Part shown: positions 1-5,603 of the stretch, piece by piece
How positions within the stretch are numbered: position 1 is the stretch's first letter
Layout of the letters: the number at the start of each line of letters is the position of its first letter
Assembly: GCA_913057815.1 (NCBI GenBank)
Contig: CAJXOV010000179.1
Span: 1 to 5,650 of the forward strand
Direction: 5' to 3'
Length of the DNA stretch: 5,650 nt
Origin: an uncultured Flavobacteriales bacterium
Lineage (GTDB): Bacteria > Bacteroidota > Bacteroidia > Flavobacteriales_D > Sanyastnellaceae
Position numbers and translations under genes: made by a program
Notes under the pieces: generated by a model
Database searches by the model: none
What the model was told of the DNA's origin: nothing
What the model saw: the letters and a program-made list of their open reading frames with translations, nothing else

Positions 1-46
1 AGATGTAGAGAGGTCTCGTGGGCTCGGAGATGTGTATAAGAGACAG
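1..46 (+). other. Nextera i7 adapter remnant, left contig end (artefact)
   Basis: This is not genomic DNA. Bases 28-46 are the 19-bp Tn5 mosaic end used in tagmentation. Bases 13-27 are the Nextera read-2/i7 adapter stem. Bases 5-12 (GTAGAGAG) occupy the i7 index position and correspond to the index read CTCTCTAC (N707 in the standard Nextera set). Bases 1-4 (agat) fit the end of the P7 oligonucleotide. The block is an exact reverse complement of 5604-5649, so the contig appears to end in inverted repeats. Genomic sequence begins at about 47. The minus-strand reading frame of the DUF1543 gene runs on into this block as a spurious AVSYTHLRAHET peptide. Confidence 0.98.
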
Positions 47-572
47 CTCTTAAAAATGGTTTAGGCAGCGGGTGATAGCCATTAACGGGTGTCAAATTTT
101 CTTTTTCTGATGTAGGAGTGAGGGTTATGAACCAGCCATCAATTTCTGAAATTTGTATACAATCATCTACTTCAAATAAGTCATCAGTATGAACGCTAGT
201 TTTACCTAGAAGCATAGATTCTTTAGCCCTTTTTTTAACAGGTAATTTTCCTTGGTCCACCATGAATTTTATTTCATGAAGTTCAGAAAATACACCTTCT
301 TGATAAGCCCCCATGTTGATGAAATAAAGACTTTCAGATTGCTTAGGTTTCGTTTTTGATAATCCCACTTGATAGCCATCTACTATATCTAAAGCTATGT
401 AGGAGTCAATGTGCATTTTTTCCTTTAGTCCAAACCACTTATCCAGGAGTAGATCATACCCATTTTCAATTTTATCTGTTACAATAAACTGAACATCATG
501 GAGTTCTATGTTGCACCCTTTAGCCATGCCGCCTAAAAGAACAGCAAACAGTTTTGAATTAGAATCTAGCAA
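47..572 (-). CDS. DUF1543 domain protein, C-terminus cut off by contig end
   Basis: This is a partial gene of 175 codons that is open to the edge of the genomic insert. The protein shows two related halves. The first (about residues 8-70) has KLFAVLLGG, ELHDV (23-27), WFG (46-48), HIDSY (54-58) and VDGY (64-67). The second (about 81-152) has LYFINMGAY, ELHEIKFMV (97-105), VHTDD and IDGWFITL. These match the DUF1543 family, which is known to carry one or two copies of its domain and has no established function. No signal peptide or membrane segment is visible, so it is probably cytoplasmic. The only nearby ATG (527, residue 16) lies after the conserved LFAVLLGG strand. A TTG at 572-570 is therefore the likeliest start, giving a 14-nt overlap with the end of the MuiA-type gene. 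An in-frame TAG lies further upstream, with no ATG between. The overlap implies co-transcription and translational coupling with the gene before it. The family call is solid; the start is inferred. Confidence 0.85.
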
Positions 573-2193
573 GTTTAATTTTTTTAGGATGTTTAACTTC
601 AAATTGAAAAGTAACTTCTTTAGATTCCCCTGGCGAAAGATCTAATTCCCAAGTAATAATTCCAGTTTTTTCATCTAGAGTTCCTCCTTTAATTTCAGAC
701 ACTGTTACATCAATATCATTCCGTTGAGAAATAGGAATTTGATCCACCATTTTTATTTGAACCGGGATAGATTTATTGTTTTTTACTGTGATTTTATATG
801 CCCGATTTGTTTTCTTATTAGGTCCAAAAGTATTCGACTTACAGAACTCTTCAATTTTCTCTCGGCTGATTATAATACTTCTGTCTTTCCCTAAACTTAC
901 ATCCAAGGTGTCGTCAGTTGAATACGGATCCAAGAATGACGAGCCTACAAAAGAACTTTGGTAAAAGATATTAGCATCACCAGGCAAAAGGCTTAATTCA
1001 CTCCAGTCTGTAAGCCTTGCTAGTAAATATGCTGTATTATCTACAGAAGGAGCCGCGTAATAAGAGTAAGTAGACTTGATTTCATTTCTTTGAATTTCTA
1101 CTTCATATGCCTCGCCATCTGAAGGGATGTCATATGGAATAGATATTATGAATTCTGTGCTTGTTAAAGCTTCTACGTTTTGTGTCAACTGAGAAGTATA
1201 TCCTATATCATCATTATAGAAACCTTCTGTTGGTTTTTCTTCTTCGTAATTATCACTTCTATAATCAGCTTCTGCTTTATCTCTTTTTCTACTTTGTTTT
1301 TGGGCCTGATAAGAACCATAATTGTCTTGTAAATTATAAACAGAAATATACCAAGCGTTTAATGTAGGCTTGTTTCCAGTGACCATAGGGTTTCCTGAAG
1401 ATAGTGTGATTTTCACATCATTCCAGTCAACTCCTGTTGTTTGAGATATGTTTGCTTTGTAAACCAATTGCACTGGTTGATCAGCTTCAGATGTTCTCAC
1501 ATCGTATGTAGCATACCATCCAGCACTATTTACTACATATGAGACTTCTATATCCGTAGTTTGATTTTTAGAAGAAGTAAGCACAATTTCCATTTCACTA
1601 GAATATAAATTAGATCTTCCTCTGCTTTGGTTTAACTCTAAGTTTAGCTCGTTTTTCTTGACATGGAGTTCTCTTTTTTCTTGAGCCAGTTCTAATAATT
1701 TATACTCTAATTCCTCAAGATGTTCTCTATAGAAGGCTGCCATTTCTCTCAAGTCTTCTGCCAGTAAAATTTGGCTATCACCTTTTATTGATTTGTTAGC
1801 TAGGAGCAAGTTTTTTTCTTCCACATATACTCGCTCTAAGCTTGTTCTTGTAGAAATTTTGAAATCTACATCTAGAATTTCATCCTGTATTTTTAAGATT
1901 TCAGCGTTGTCTGTAGCGTCTTCTTGGAAGTTTCGCTCATGTTTCACTGATTTTATAAGGTAATTAGAGTTTCCTTCAACATTAAGGCTATTAGGATTTA
2001 CATCTTGAGCCAGGCCTTTTATTTTGATGATGTTCTCCCCATTTTTAAGTGAAACGGAGGCTTTCCGGGTAATTTGAGCTCCATTAGTATAAACAGATAC
2101 ATCTGTAATTTCCGATTCTGCAGTTATGGCGTTTTGCGCGTTGCAAAACTGAATGCTAACTACAGTTAAAAGTGATAATAAAACTCTTTTCAT
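559..2193 (-). CDS. MuiA-family (DUF4140/DUF4139) secreted protein
   Basis: This is a full-length 544-residue member of the family annotated as 'mucoidy inhibitor MuiA'. The family name comes from a mucoidy phenotype in other bacteria; its biochemical function is unknown. Residues 1-19 form a Sec signal peptide (Lys-Arg, then a hydrophobic stretch) with likely cleavage before Gln20, the common Bacteroidota 'A|Q' pattern. The mature protein is probably periplasmic or outer-membrane associated. Residues about 27-90 form the N-terminal DUF4140 domain (ITDVSVYTNGAQITRKASV). Residues about 95-190 are Leu/Glu/Lys-rich and look coiled-coil. Residues about 213-540 form the DUF4139 domain, with GWYATYDVR (225-233), VDWNDVKITLSSGNP (255-269) and a family-typical ending around GIITWELDLSPGESK (511-525) and VKHP. 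A charged, Tyr-rich linker (about 296-328) interrupts it. It lies 13 nt after the DUF4249 gene and overlaps the DUF1543 gene, so it is probably the middle gene of an operon. No frameshift or truncation is seen. Confidence 0.93.
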   Translation of the reverse strand: MKRVLLSLLTVVSIQFCNAQNAITAESEITDVSVYTNGAQITRKASVSLKNGENIIKIKGLAQDVNPNSLNVEGNSNYLIKSVKHERNFQEDATDNAEILKIQDEILDVDFKISTRTSLERVYVEEKNLLLANKSIKGDSQILLAEDLREMAAFYREHLEELEYKLLELAQEKRELHVKKNELNLELNQSRGRSNLYSSEMEIVLTSSKNQTTDIEVSYVVNSAGWYATYDVRTSEADQPVQLVYKANISQTTGVDWNDVKITLSSGNPMVTGNKPTLNAWYISVYNLQDNYGSYQAQKQSRKRDKAEADYRSDNYEEEKPTEGFYNDDIGYTSQLTQNVEALTSTEFIISIPYDIPSDGEAYEVEIQRNEIKSTYSYYAAPSVDNTAYLLARLTDWSELSLLPGDANIFYQSSFVGSSFLDPYSTDDTLDVSLGKDRSIIISREKIEEFCKSNTFGPNKKTNRAYKITVKNNKSIPVQIKMVDQIPISQRNDIDVTVSEIKGGTLDEKTGIITWELDLSPGESKEVTFQFEVKHPKKIKLARF

Positions 2194-2206
2194 TGCTTTT
2201 CAATAT

Positions 2207-3205
2207 TTATGGGGCAGCTATAATAGTATCTAAAACTGTGGCATATCCAGCCCAAATCCCTAATCCTCCATTGATGTTAGAAGAAATCGGTGTGGGTACT
2301 GTAAACGGGTTTCCCGCACTTCCAGCCTCTGCTTCGAATGTTACTACATAGTCATATGTTTCTCTATCTATTGTGGCGCCTTTCACCGCTATGGTGTCGC
2401 CATATTTAAAAAATCCTCGCTCTATATTTTGATCATCTGCTTTGGGAGAACCTAATATGCTCCCTCTGTAATATGCAAACTCAAAAGTCAATCCATTAAA
2501 AAAAGAATCGTCATAAGAACTTCCTAATGGCGCAATGTATTGAAAATCCTTCTGCTGACCTGCATAGTCAGCCCACTCAGGATAAACATTAATTCTTTTA
2601 GCAAACCATCTATATGCATTTCCAGCTGTATCAGGGTCTGTTAATTTGGCATAAGCATAGCCTAAACTATCTAAAGACCCATTATCTCCAGCTACACTAA
2701 ACCATAAAGAATCCAATTCCACGCTATTTGGAATGGTGGTCGTAGAAGTTAGAATAGTATCATCGATACTAACTTTTAGATCATAAGTGTTATTTTCTTG
2801 ACCTAGCATCGAACCGTCTAAATCTATATAAGCACAAAGATCAGCAGAACTAAGTAGGATAGGAGAAAGGCCTGTTATTTCAGAAACGACAAAAAGAAGA
2901 TCTATTGAGAGATCTCCCGTACATATTTCATCCAGAATTTCTATAGTTGTCCCGTTTGAAACTTCGACTACAGCACCTTCTAAATAAAAATCGTTGAATT
3001 GTTCGGCATTTACACTCTCATTATAATTTCTGGTTTGTGAAACCAAAACAAATGCCGGTTGACCAATCTCGATATTTCCTTCTATAACATACTTATTATC
3101 AGCAGGAGGAACCACAAGGTCAATTTCTTTTTCACAAGAACAAATACCCATGATTATCAATGAGAATAAAGTGAAAATGACGAGCTTATTATCTGGTAGA
3201 AACAT
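2207..3205 (-). CDS. DUF4249 family lipoprotein
   Basis: This is a 332-residue predicted lipoprotein of the Bacteroidota DUF4249 family, whose function is unknown. Residues 8-23 are a hydrophobic signal segment ending in ICSC, a fair lipobox with Cys24 as the lipidated residue. The next residues, EKEID, are acidic and charged, which in Bacteroidota can mark export to the cell surface (inference). Family features are YVIEGNIEIGQPAFVLVSQT (39-58), YDLKVSIDDTILTSTTTIP (141-159), LTDPDTAGNAYRW (188-200), GDTIAVKGATIDRETYDYV (269-287) and the C-terminal block NPFTVPTPISSNINGGLGIW (299-318). The length is normal for the family. Family members are often next to a TonB-dependent receptor gene. Here the gene is first in its transcription unit, has a promoter directly upstream, and is followed by the MuiA-type gene after 13 nt, with no receptor in the window. 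The ATG start is supported by the intact signal peptide and by a candidate promoter ending 17 nt upstream. Confidence 0.93.
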   Translation of the reverse strand: MFLPDNKLVIFTLFSLIIMGICSCEKEIDLVVPPADNKYVIEGNIEIGQPAFVLVSQTRNYNESVNAEQFNDFYLEGAVVEVSNGTTIEILDEICTGDLSIDLLFVVSEITGLSPILLSSADLCAYIDLDGSMLGQENNTYDLKVSIDDTILTSTTTIPNSVELDSLWFSVAGDNGSLDSLGYAYAKLTDPDTAGNAYRWFAKRINVYPEWADYAGQQKDFQYIAPLGSSYDDSFFNGLTFEFAYYRGSILGSPKADDQNIERGFFKYGDTIAVKGATIDRETYDYVVTFEAEAGSAGNPFTVPTPISSNINGGLGIWAGYATVLDTIIAAP

Positions 3206-3221
3206 ACTTGTATTATTAACA

Positions 3222-3248
3222 CAAATTTAAAGGCAATATTTTAACCAA
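3222..3248 (-). promoter_or_regulatory. Candidate Bacteroidota promoter for the leftward operon
   Basis: On the minus strand TTG (3248-3246) is followed after 16 nt by TAAATTTG (3229-3222). This fits the Bacteroidota housekeeping pattern of a TTG/TTTG at about -33 and TAnnTTTG at about -7. Transcription would start near 3215-3218, leaving a short leader of about 10-12 nt before the DUF4249 ATG. The element and spacing are seen directly; activity is inferred. Its position close to the gene and its match to the opposing promoter raise confidence. Confidence 0.6.
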
Positions 3249-3257
3249 CATTTTAAA

Positions 3258-3270
3258 AAGATAATATCTT
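3258..3270. repeat. 13-bp inverted repeat between divergent promoters
   Basis: AAGATA-A-TATCTT is a perfect palindrome with a one-base centre. It lies between the -33 elements of the two opposing promoters and touches the -33 TTG (3269-3271) of the rightward one. Such placement would suit a regulator acting on both directions. However, short AT-only palindromes also arise by chance in DNA of this composition, so an operator role is only a possibility. Confidence 0.35.
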
Positions 3271-3295
3271 GTTATAAGGTAAAAGTATAAATTTG
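3269..3295 (+). promoter_or_regulatory. Candidate Bacteroidota promoter for the dehydrogenase-nusB operon
   Basis: TTG (3269-3271), a 16-nt spacer and TAAATTTG (3288-3295) match the Bacteroidota housekeeping promoter pattern. The predicted start near 3300-3303 leaves a leader of roughly 40 nt before the dehydrogenase ATG. The -7 octamer and the spacer length are identical to those of the opposing promoter. The leader is AT-rich with no obvious Shine-Dalgarno sequence, which is usual in this phylum. Confidence 0.6.
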
Positions 3296-3297
3296 CA

Positions 3298-3313
3298 CTA
3301 GTTTTAAAACTTG
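3298..3313. repeat. 16-bp imperfect palindrome at the predicted transcription start
   Basis: Bases 3300-3311 (AGTTTTAAAACT) are a perfect 12-bp palindrome. The symmetry extends to 3298-3313 with a single mismatched pair. It overlaps the predicted start of the rightward transcript, where a bound repressor would block transcription. It could equally be chance in AT-rich DNA; no known operator is recognised. Confidence 0.3.
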
Positions 3314-3340
3314 AATATAAACGTTCTTTAAATTACGATA

Positions 3341-4444
3341 ATGGAAATAGAAATGACTACTCCAGAGACTTCTTTAGACTTCGGCACTCTAGCTGAAATG
3401 TTTACTTATGACCACGAACAAGTGGTTTTCTGCCAAGATAAATCAACAGGCTTAAAAGCTATAATAGCTATACACGATACTACATTAGGACCCGCTTTAG
3501 GTGGAACTAGAATGTGGAAATATGCTTCTGAACAAGAAGCTTTGACCGATGTATTAAGATTAAGTCGAGGAATGACTTATAAGTCTTCAGTAGCAGGAAT
3601 CAACTTAGGGGGAGGAAAAGCTGTAATTATTGGTGATTCTAAAGTTGATAAAAGTGAAGCACTATTTAGAAGATTTGGGAAGTTTGTAGATAGTTTAGGC
3701 GGGAAGTACATTACGGCTGAAGATGTAGGGATTTCTCCTAAGGATATTGAACAAGTTCAAATGGAAACAGACCATGTAACTGGTGTTCCTGAATATCTTG
3801 GAGGAAGTGGTGATCCTTCTCCTGTAACTGCTTATGGTGTTTACATGGGGATGAAAGCAGCAACCAAAAAAGCATATGGTTCTGATAGTTTAACTGGTAA
3901 AAAAGTAATGGTTCAGGGTGCTGGAAGTGTTGGCTATCATTTAGTGAAGTTGCTTTCGAAAGAAGGAGCAGTAATTTCTATATCAGATATTTATGAGCCA
4001 AGTATAAAACGTGTGCTTAAAGATTTCAAAGCAGAAGTGGTTCCAGTAAACGATGTTTACAAAGAAGAAATGGATATTTATGCACCTTGTGCGCTTGGAG
4101 CTACCTTGAATGATGATACTTTAAAGCAGCTTAAATGTAGCATAATAGCTGGTGGATCTAATAATCAATTGGCTGTTGAAACAATACACGGAGAAGCTGT
4201 GAAAAAGGCTGGTATGTTGTATGCACCAGATTATGTTATTAATTCTGGAGGTATAATAAACTGTTATTGGGAATTGCAAGGTTATAACCGTGAAGCTGCT
4301 CTTTCTCAAACCGAAAAAATATTTGATACTACTACAGAAATCTTTAATAAATCTGAGAATGAAAACATTCCTACGTTTTTAGCAGCTAATAAACTAGCTG
4401 AAGAACGTATTCTCGCTATCGGAAAAATAAAGACATCATTTTAA
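3341..4444 (+). CDS. Glu/Leu/Phe/Val-family NAD-dependent amino-acid dehydrogenase, leucine dehydrogenase-like
   Basis: This is a complete 367-residue cytoplasmic enzyme that should catalyse reversible oxidative deamination of an amino acid to its 2-oxo acid and ammonium with NAD+. Leucine or another branched-chain amino acid is most likely, but the substrate cannot be fixed by eye. The N-terminal catalytic domain contains LGPALGGTRMW (49-59), MTYKSS with Lys81, GGGKAVI with the presumed catalytic Lys93, and AEDVG with Asp128. The NAD-binding Rossmann domain has GAGSVG (193-198) and an acidic Asp216 after the second strand, favouring NAD+ over NADP+. Later signatures are APCALGATLND (248-258), GGSNNQLA (271-278) and YAPDYVINSGGIIN (294-307). 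All expected key residues are present and the length is normal. ATG 3341 is the first start after the predicted promoter; Met5 (3353) is an alternative. nusB follows after 12 nt, so the two genes are probably co-transcribed. Confidence 0.93.
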   Translation: MEIEMTTPETSLDFGTLAEMFTYDHEQVVFCQDKSTGLKAIIAIHDTTLGPALGGTRMWKYASEQEALTDVLRLSRGMTYKSSVAGINLGGGKAVIIGDSKVDKSEALFRRFGKFVDSLGGKYITAEDVGISPKDIEQVQMETDHVTGVPEYLGGSGDPSPVTAYGVYMGMKAATKKAYGSDSLTGKKVMVQGAGSVGYHLVKLLSKEGAVISISDIYEPSIKRVLKDFKAEVVPVNDVYKEEMDIYAPCALGATLNDDTLKQLKCSIIAGGSNNQLAVETIHGEAVKKAGMLYAPDYVINSGGIINCYWELQGYNREAALSQTEKIFDTTTEIFNKSENENIPTFLAANKLAEERILAIGKIKTSF

Positions 4445-4456
4445 TACACCCTACCT

Positions 4457-5401
4457 ATGTTTAATCGAAGGCATTTAAGAATTAAAGTCCTGCATTGTTT
4501 CTATGCATACTTTCAGGATGAAGACAAAGATATTCAGTATGCTGAGAAGCAGTTGAATGTTAGTTTAGAAAAAATGTACGAGATGTACATTTGGCTACTC
4601 GGATTAATAGTGGAGATGCAGGATCACGCTATTGATAAAATTGAAGCCGGAAGAAATAAGAAATTACCTTCGAAAGAAGACCTACATCCAAATACTAAAT
4701 TTGTTACTAATTCATTTATCAGGTTACTAGCGAACAGCAAAGTGCTTAATAGTAAGTCGGATGAGCTAAATGTGAATTGGAACAATGAAAAAGATCTATC
4801 TAAAAAGATTTTTAAAGAACTAATTGAAACAGAGGACTATGCTGAGTATATGGCGTCTCCTGAAAGAGGGTTCTCTCATGATAAAGAATTCTTACTTAGA
4901 TTTTTTAAACGACATATGATCAATGTAGAAATGCTACATGATTTTTTCGAAGAGAAAAGTGTTCTTTGGTCAGATGATCTTGATTTAGCTGCAGGTATGG
5001 CTATTAAAACAGTCAAAGCTATCGATGAAGAAGATTCTGATTTGACATTACTTCCGTTGTGGAGAGATCCTGAGGATGAAAAGAGCTTTTTGAAAAATCT
5101 ATTTAAAAAGACACTTTCATTAGGAGAGGAAAGTCAAAAACAAATAGAAGAAGCGGCTAAAAATTGGGACTTTGACAGGATAGCTTTATTGGATCAAATT
5201 CTAATGAAGATGGCCCTAGCGGAAGCACAAACGTTTAAAGATATTCCACTAAAAGTGACGTTAAACGAGTATATAGAGCTCTCAAAGTATTATAGTACGC
5301 CTAAGTCGGCTGGATTTATAAATGGTATTTTAGATCAGTTATTCGAAAAATTGAACACAGATGGAAAAATCAAAAAAGTTGGGAAAGGACTTCTTACCTA
5401 A
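4457..5401 (+). CDS. nusB: Transcription antitermination factor NusB, Bacteroidota long form
   Basis: This is a 314-residue NusB. In other bacteria NusB binds boxA RNA together with NusE (ribosomal protein S10) and supports antitermination on rRNA operons. The N-terminal helix NRRHLRIKVLHCFYAYFQ (3-20) corresponds to the Arg-rich RNA-binding start of the fold. The C-terminal part carries the classic signature: WDFDRIALLDQILMKMALAE (237-256), the IPLKVTLNEYIELSKYYS stretch (263-280) and SAGFINGILDQL (284-295). About 200 residues of helical, charged sequence (about 30-230) separate the two parts, whereas E. coli NusB is only about 140 residues in all. This enlargement is usual for annotated Bacteroidota NusB proteins and is not a fusion with a domain I recognise. 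It lies 12 nt after the dehydrogenase gene, and its last 41 nt overlap the start of the DUF1573 gene. No upstream promoter of its own is evident. Confidence 0.93.
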   Translation: MFNRRHLRIKVLHCFYAYFQDEDKDIQYAEKQLNVSLEKMYEMYIWLLGLIVEMQDHAIDKIEAGRNKKLPSKEDLHPNTKFVTNSFIRLLANSKVLNSKSDELNVNWNNEKDLSKKIFKELIETEDYAEYMASPERGFSHDKEFLLRFFKRHMINVEMLHDFFEEKSVLWSDDLDLAAGMAIKTVKAIDEEDSDLTLLPLWRDPEDEKSFLKNLFKKTLSLGEESQKQIEEAAKNWDFDRIALLDQILMKMALAEAQTFKDIPLKVTLNEYIELSKYYSTPKSAGFINGILDQLFEKLNTDGKIKKVGKGLLT

Positions 5402-5603
5402 TATTCTTTTTCTAGGAATTTTTATTTGTACTGTCATAGGATGTGGAAATAATTCTGAAGGTGTGATTTCTTCAGATGATATTTACTTCGATGACGGCTA
5501 TAATAAAAAGATTAATCAATCCATGCCTAAAATAACCTTTGTAGAAGAGGATTTTAATTTTGGAATAATCATAGAAGGAGAAAAAGTTGCACATACATAT
5601 AAG
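5361..5603 (+). CDS. DUF1573 lipoprotein, N-terminal fragment cut by contig end
   Basis: This is a partial gene of 81 codons with no stop before the genomic insert ends. The first 28 residues form a lipoprotein signal: a Lys-rich start (MEKSKKLGKD), a hydrophobic segment (LPNILFLGIFICTV) and a VIGC lipobox with Cys28. After an acidic linker, residues about 57-81 (KITFVEEDFNFG..., then EGEKVAHTYK) match the beginning of a DUF1573 domain, an Ig-like fold of unknown function common in Bacteroidota envelopes. ATG 5361 is chosen because it gives a complete positively charged n-region. It overlaps nusB by 41 nt in the +1 frame. A TTG at 5379 would shorten the overlap but trim the n-region. In related genomes a DUF1573 gene commonly follows nusB, often with yajC next, so the continuation probably lies on another contig. 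Beyond 5603 the frame reads into adapter. Confidence 0.85.

Noticed and set aside
776..964. 62-codon open frame on the plus strand
   Set aside because: It lies entirely antisense inside the MuiA-type gene, has no recognisable domain and no promoter; it is a shadow of the real gene.
1161..1367. 68-codon open frame on the plus strand, rich in Leu, Tyr and Phe
   Set aside because: It is antisense to the coiled-coil/linker part of the MuiA-type gene. Its hydrophobic look comes from reading Glu/Lys/Asn-rich codons on the opposite strand.
47..3205. Defence or toxin-antitoxin system in the leftward operon
   Set aside because: None of the three proteins shows nuclease, NTPase, toxin or antitoxin motifs; all match envelope or unknown-function families instead.
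4121..4309. 62-codon open frame on the minus strand
   Set aside because: It is antisense to the conserved C-terminal part of the amino-acid dehydrogenase and shows no family features of its own.
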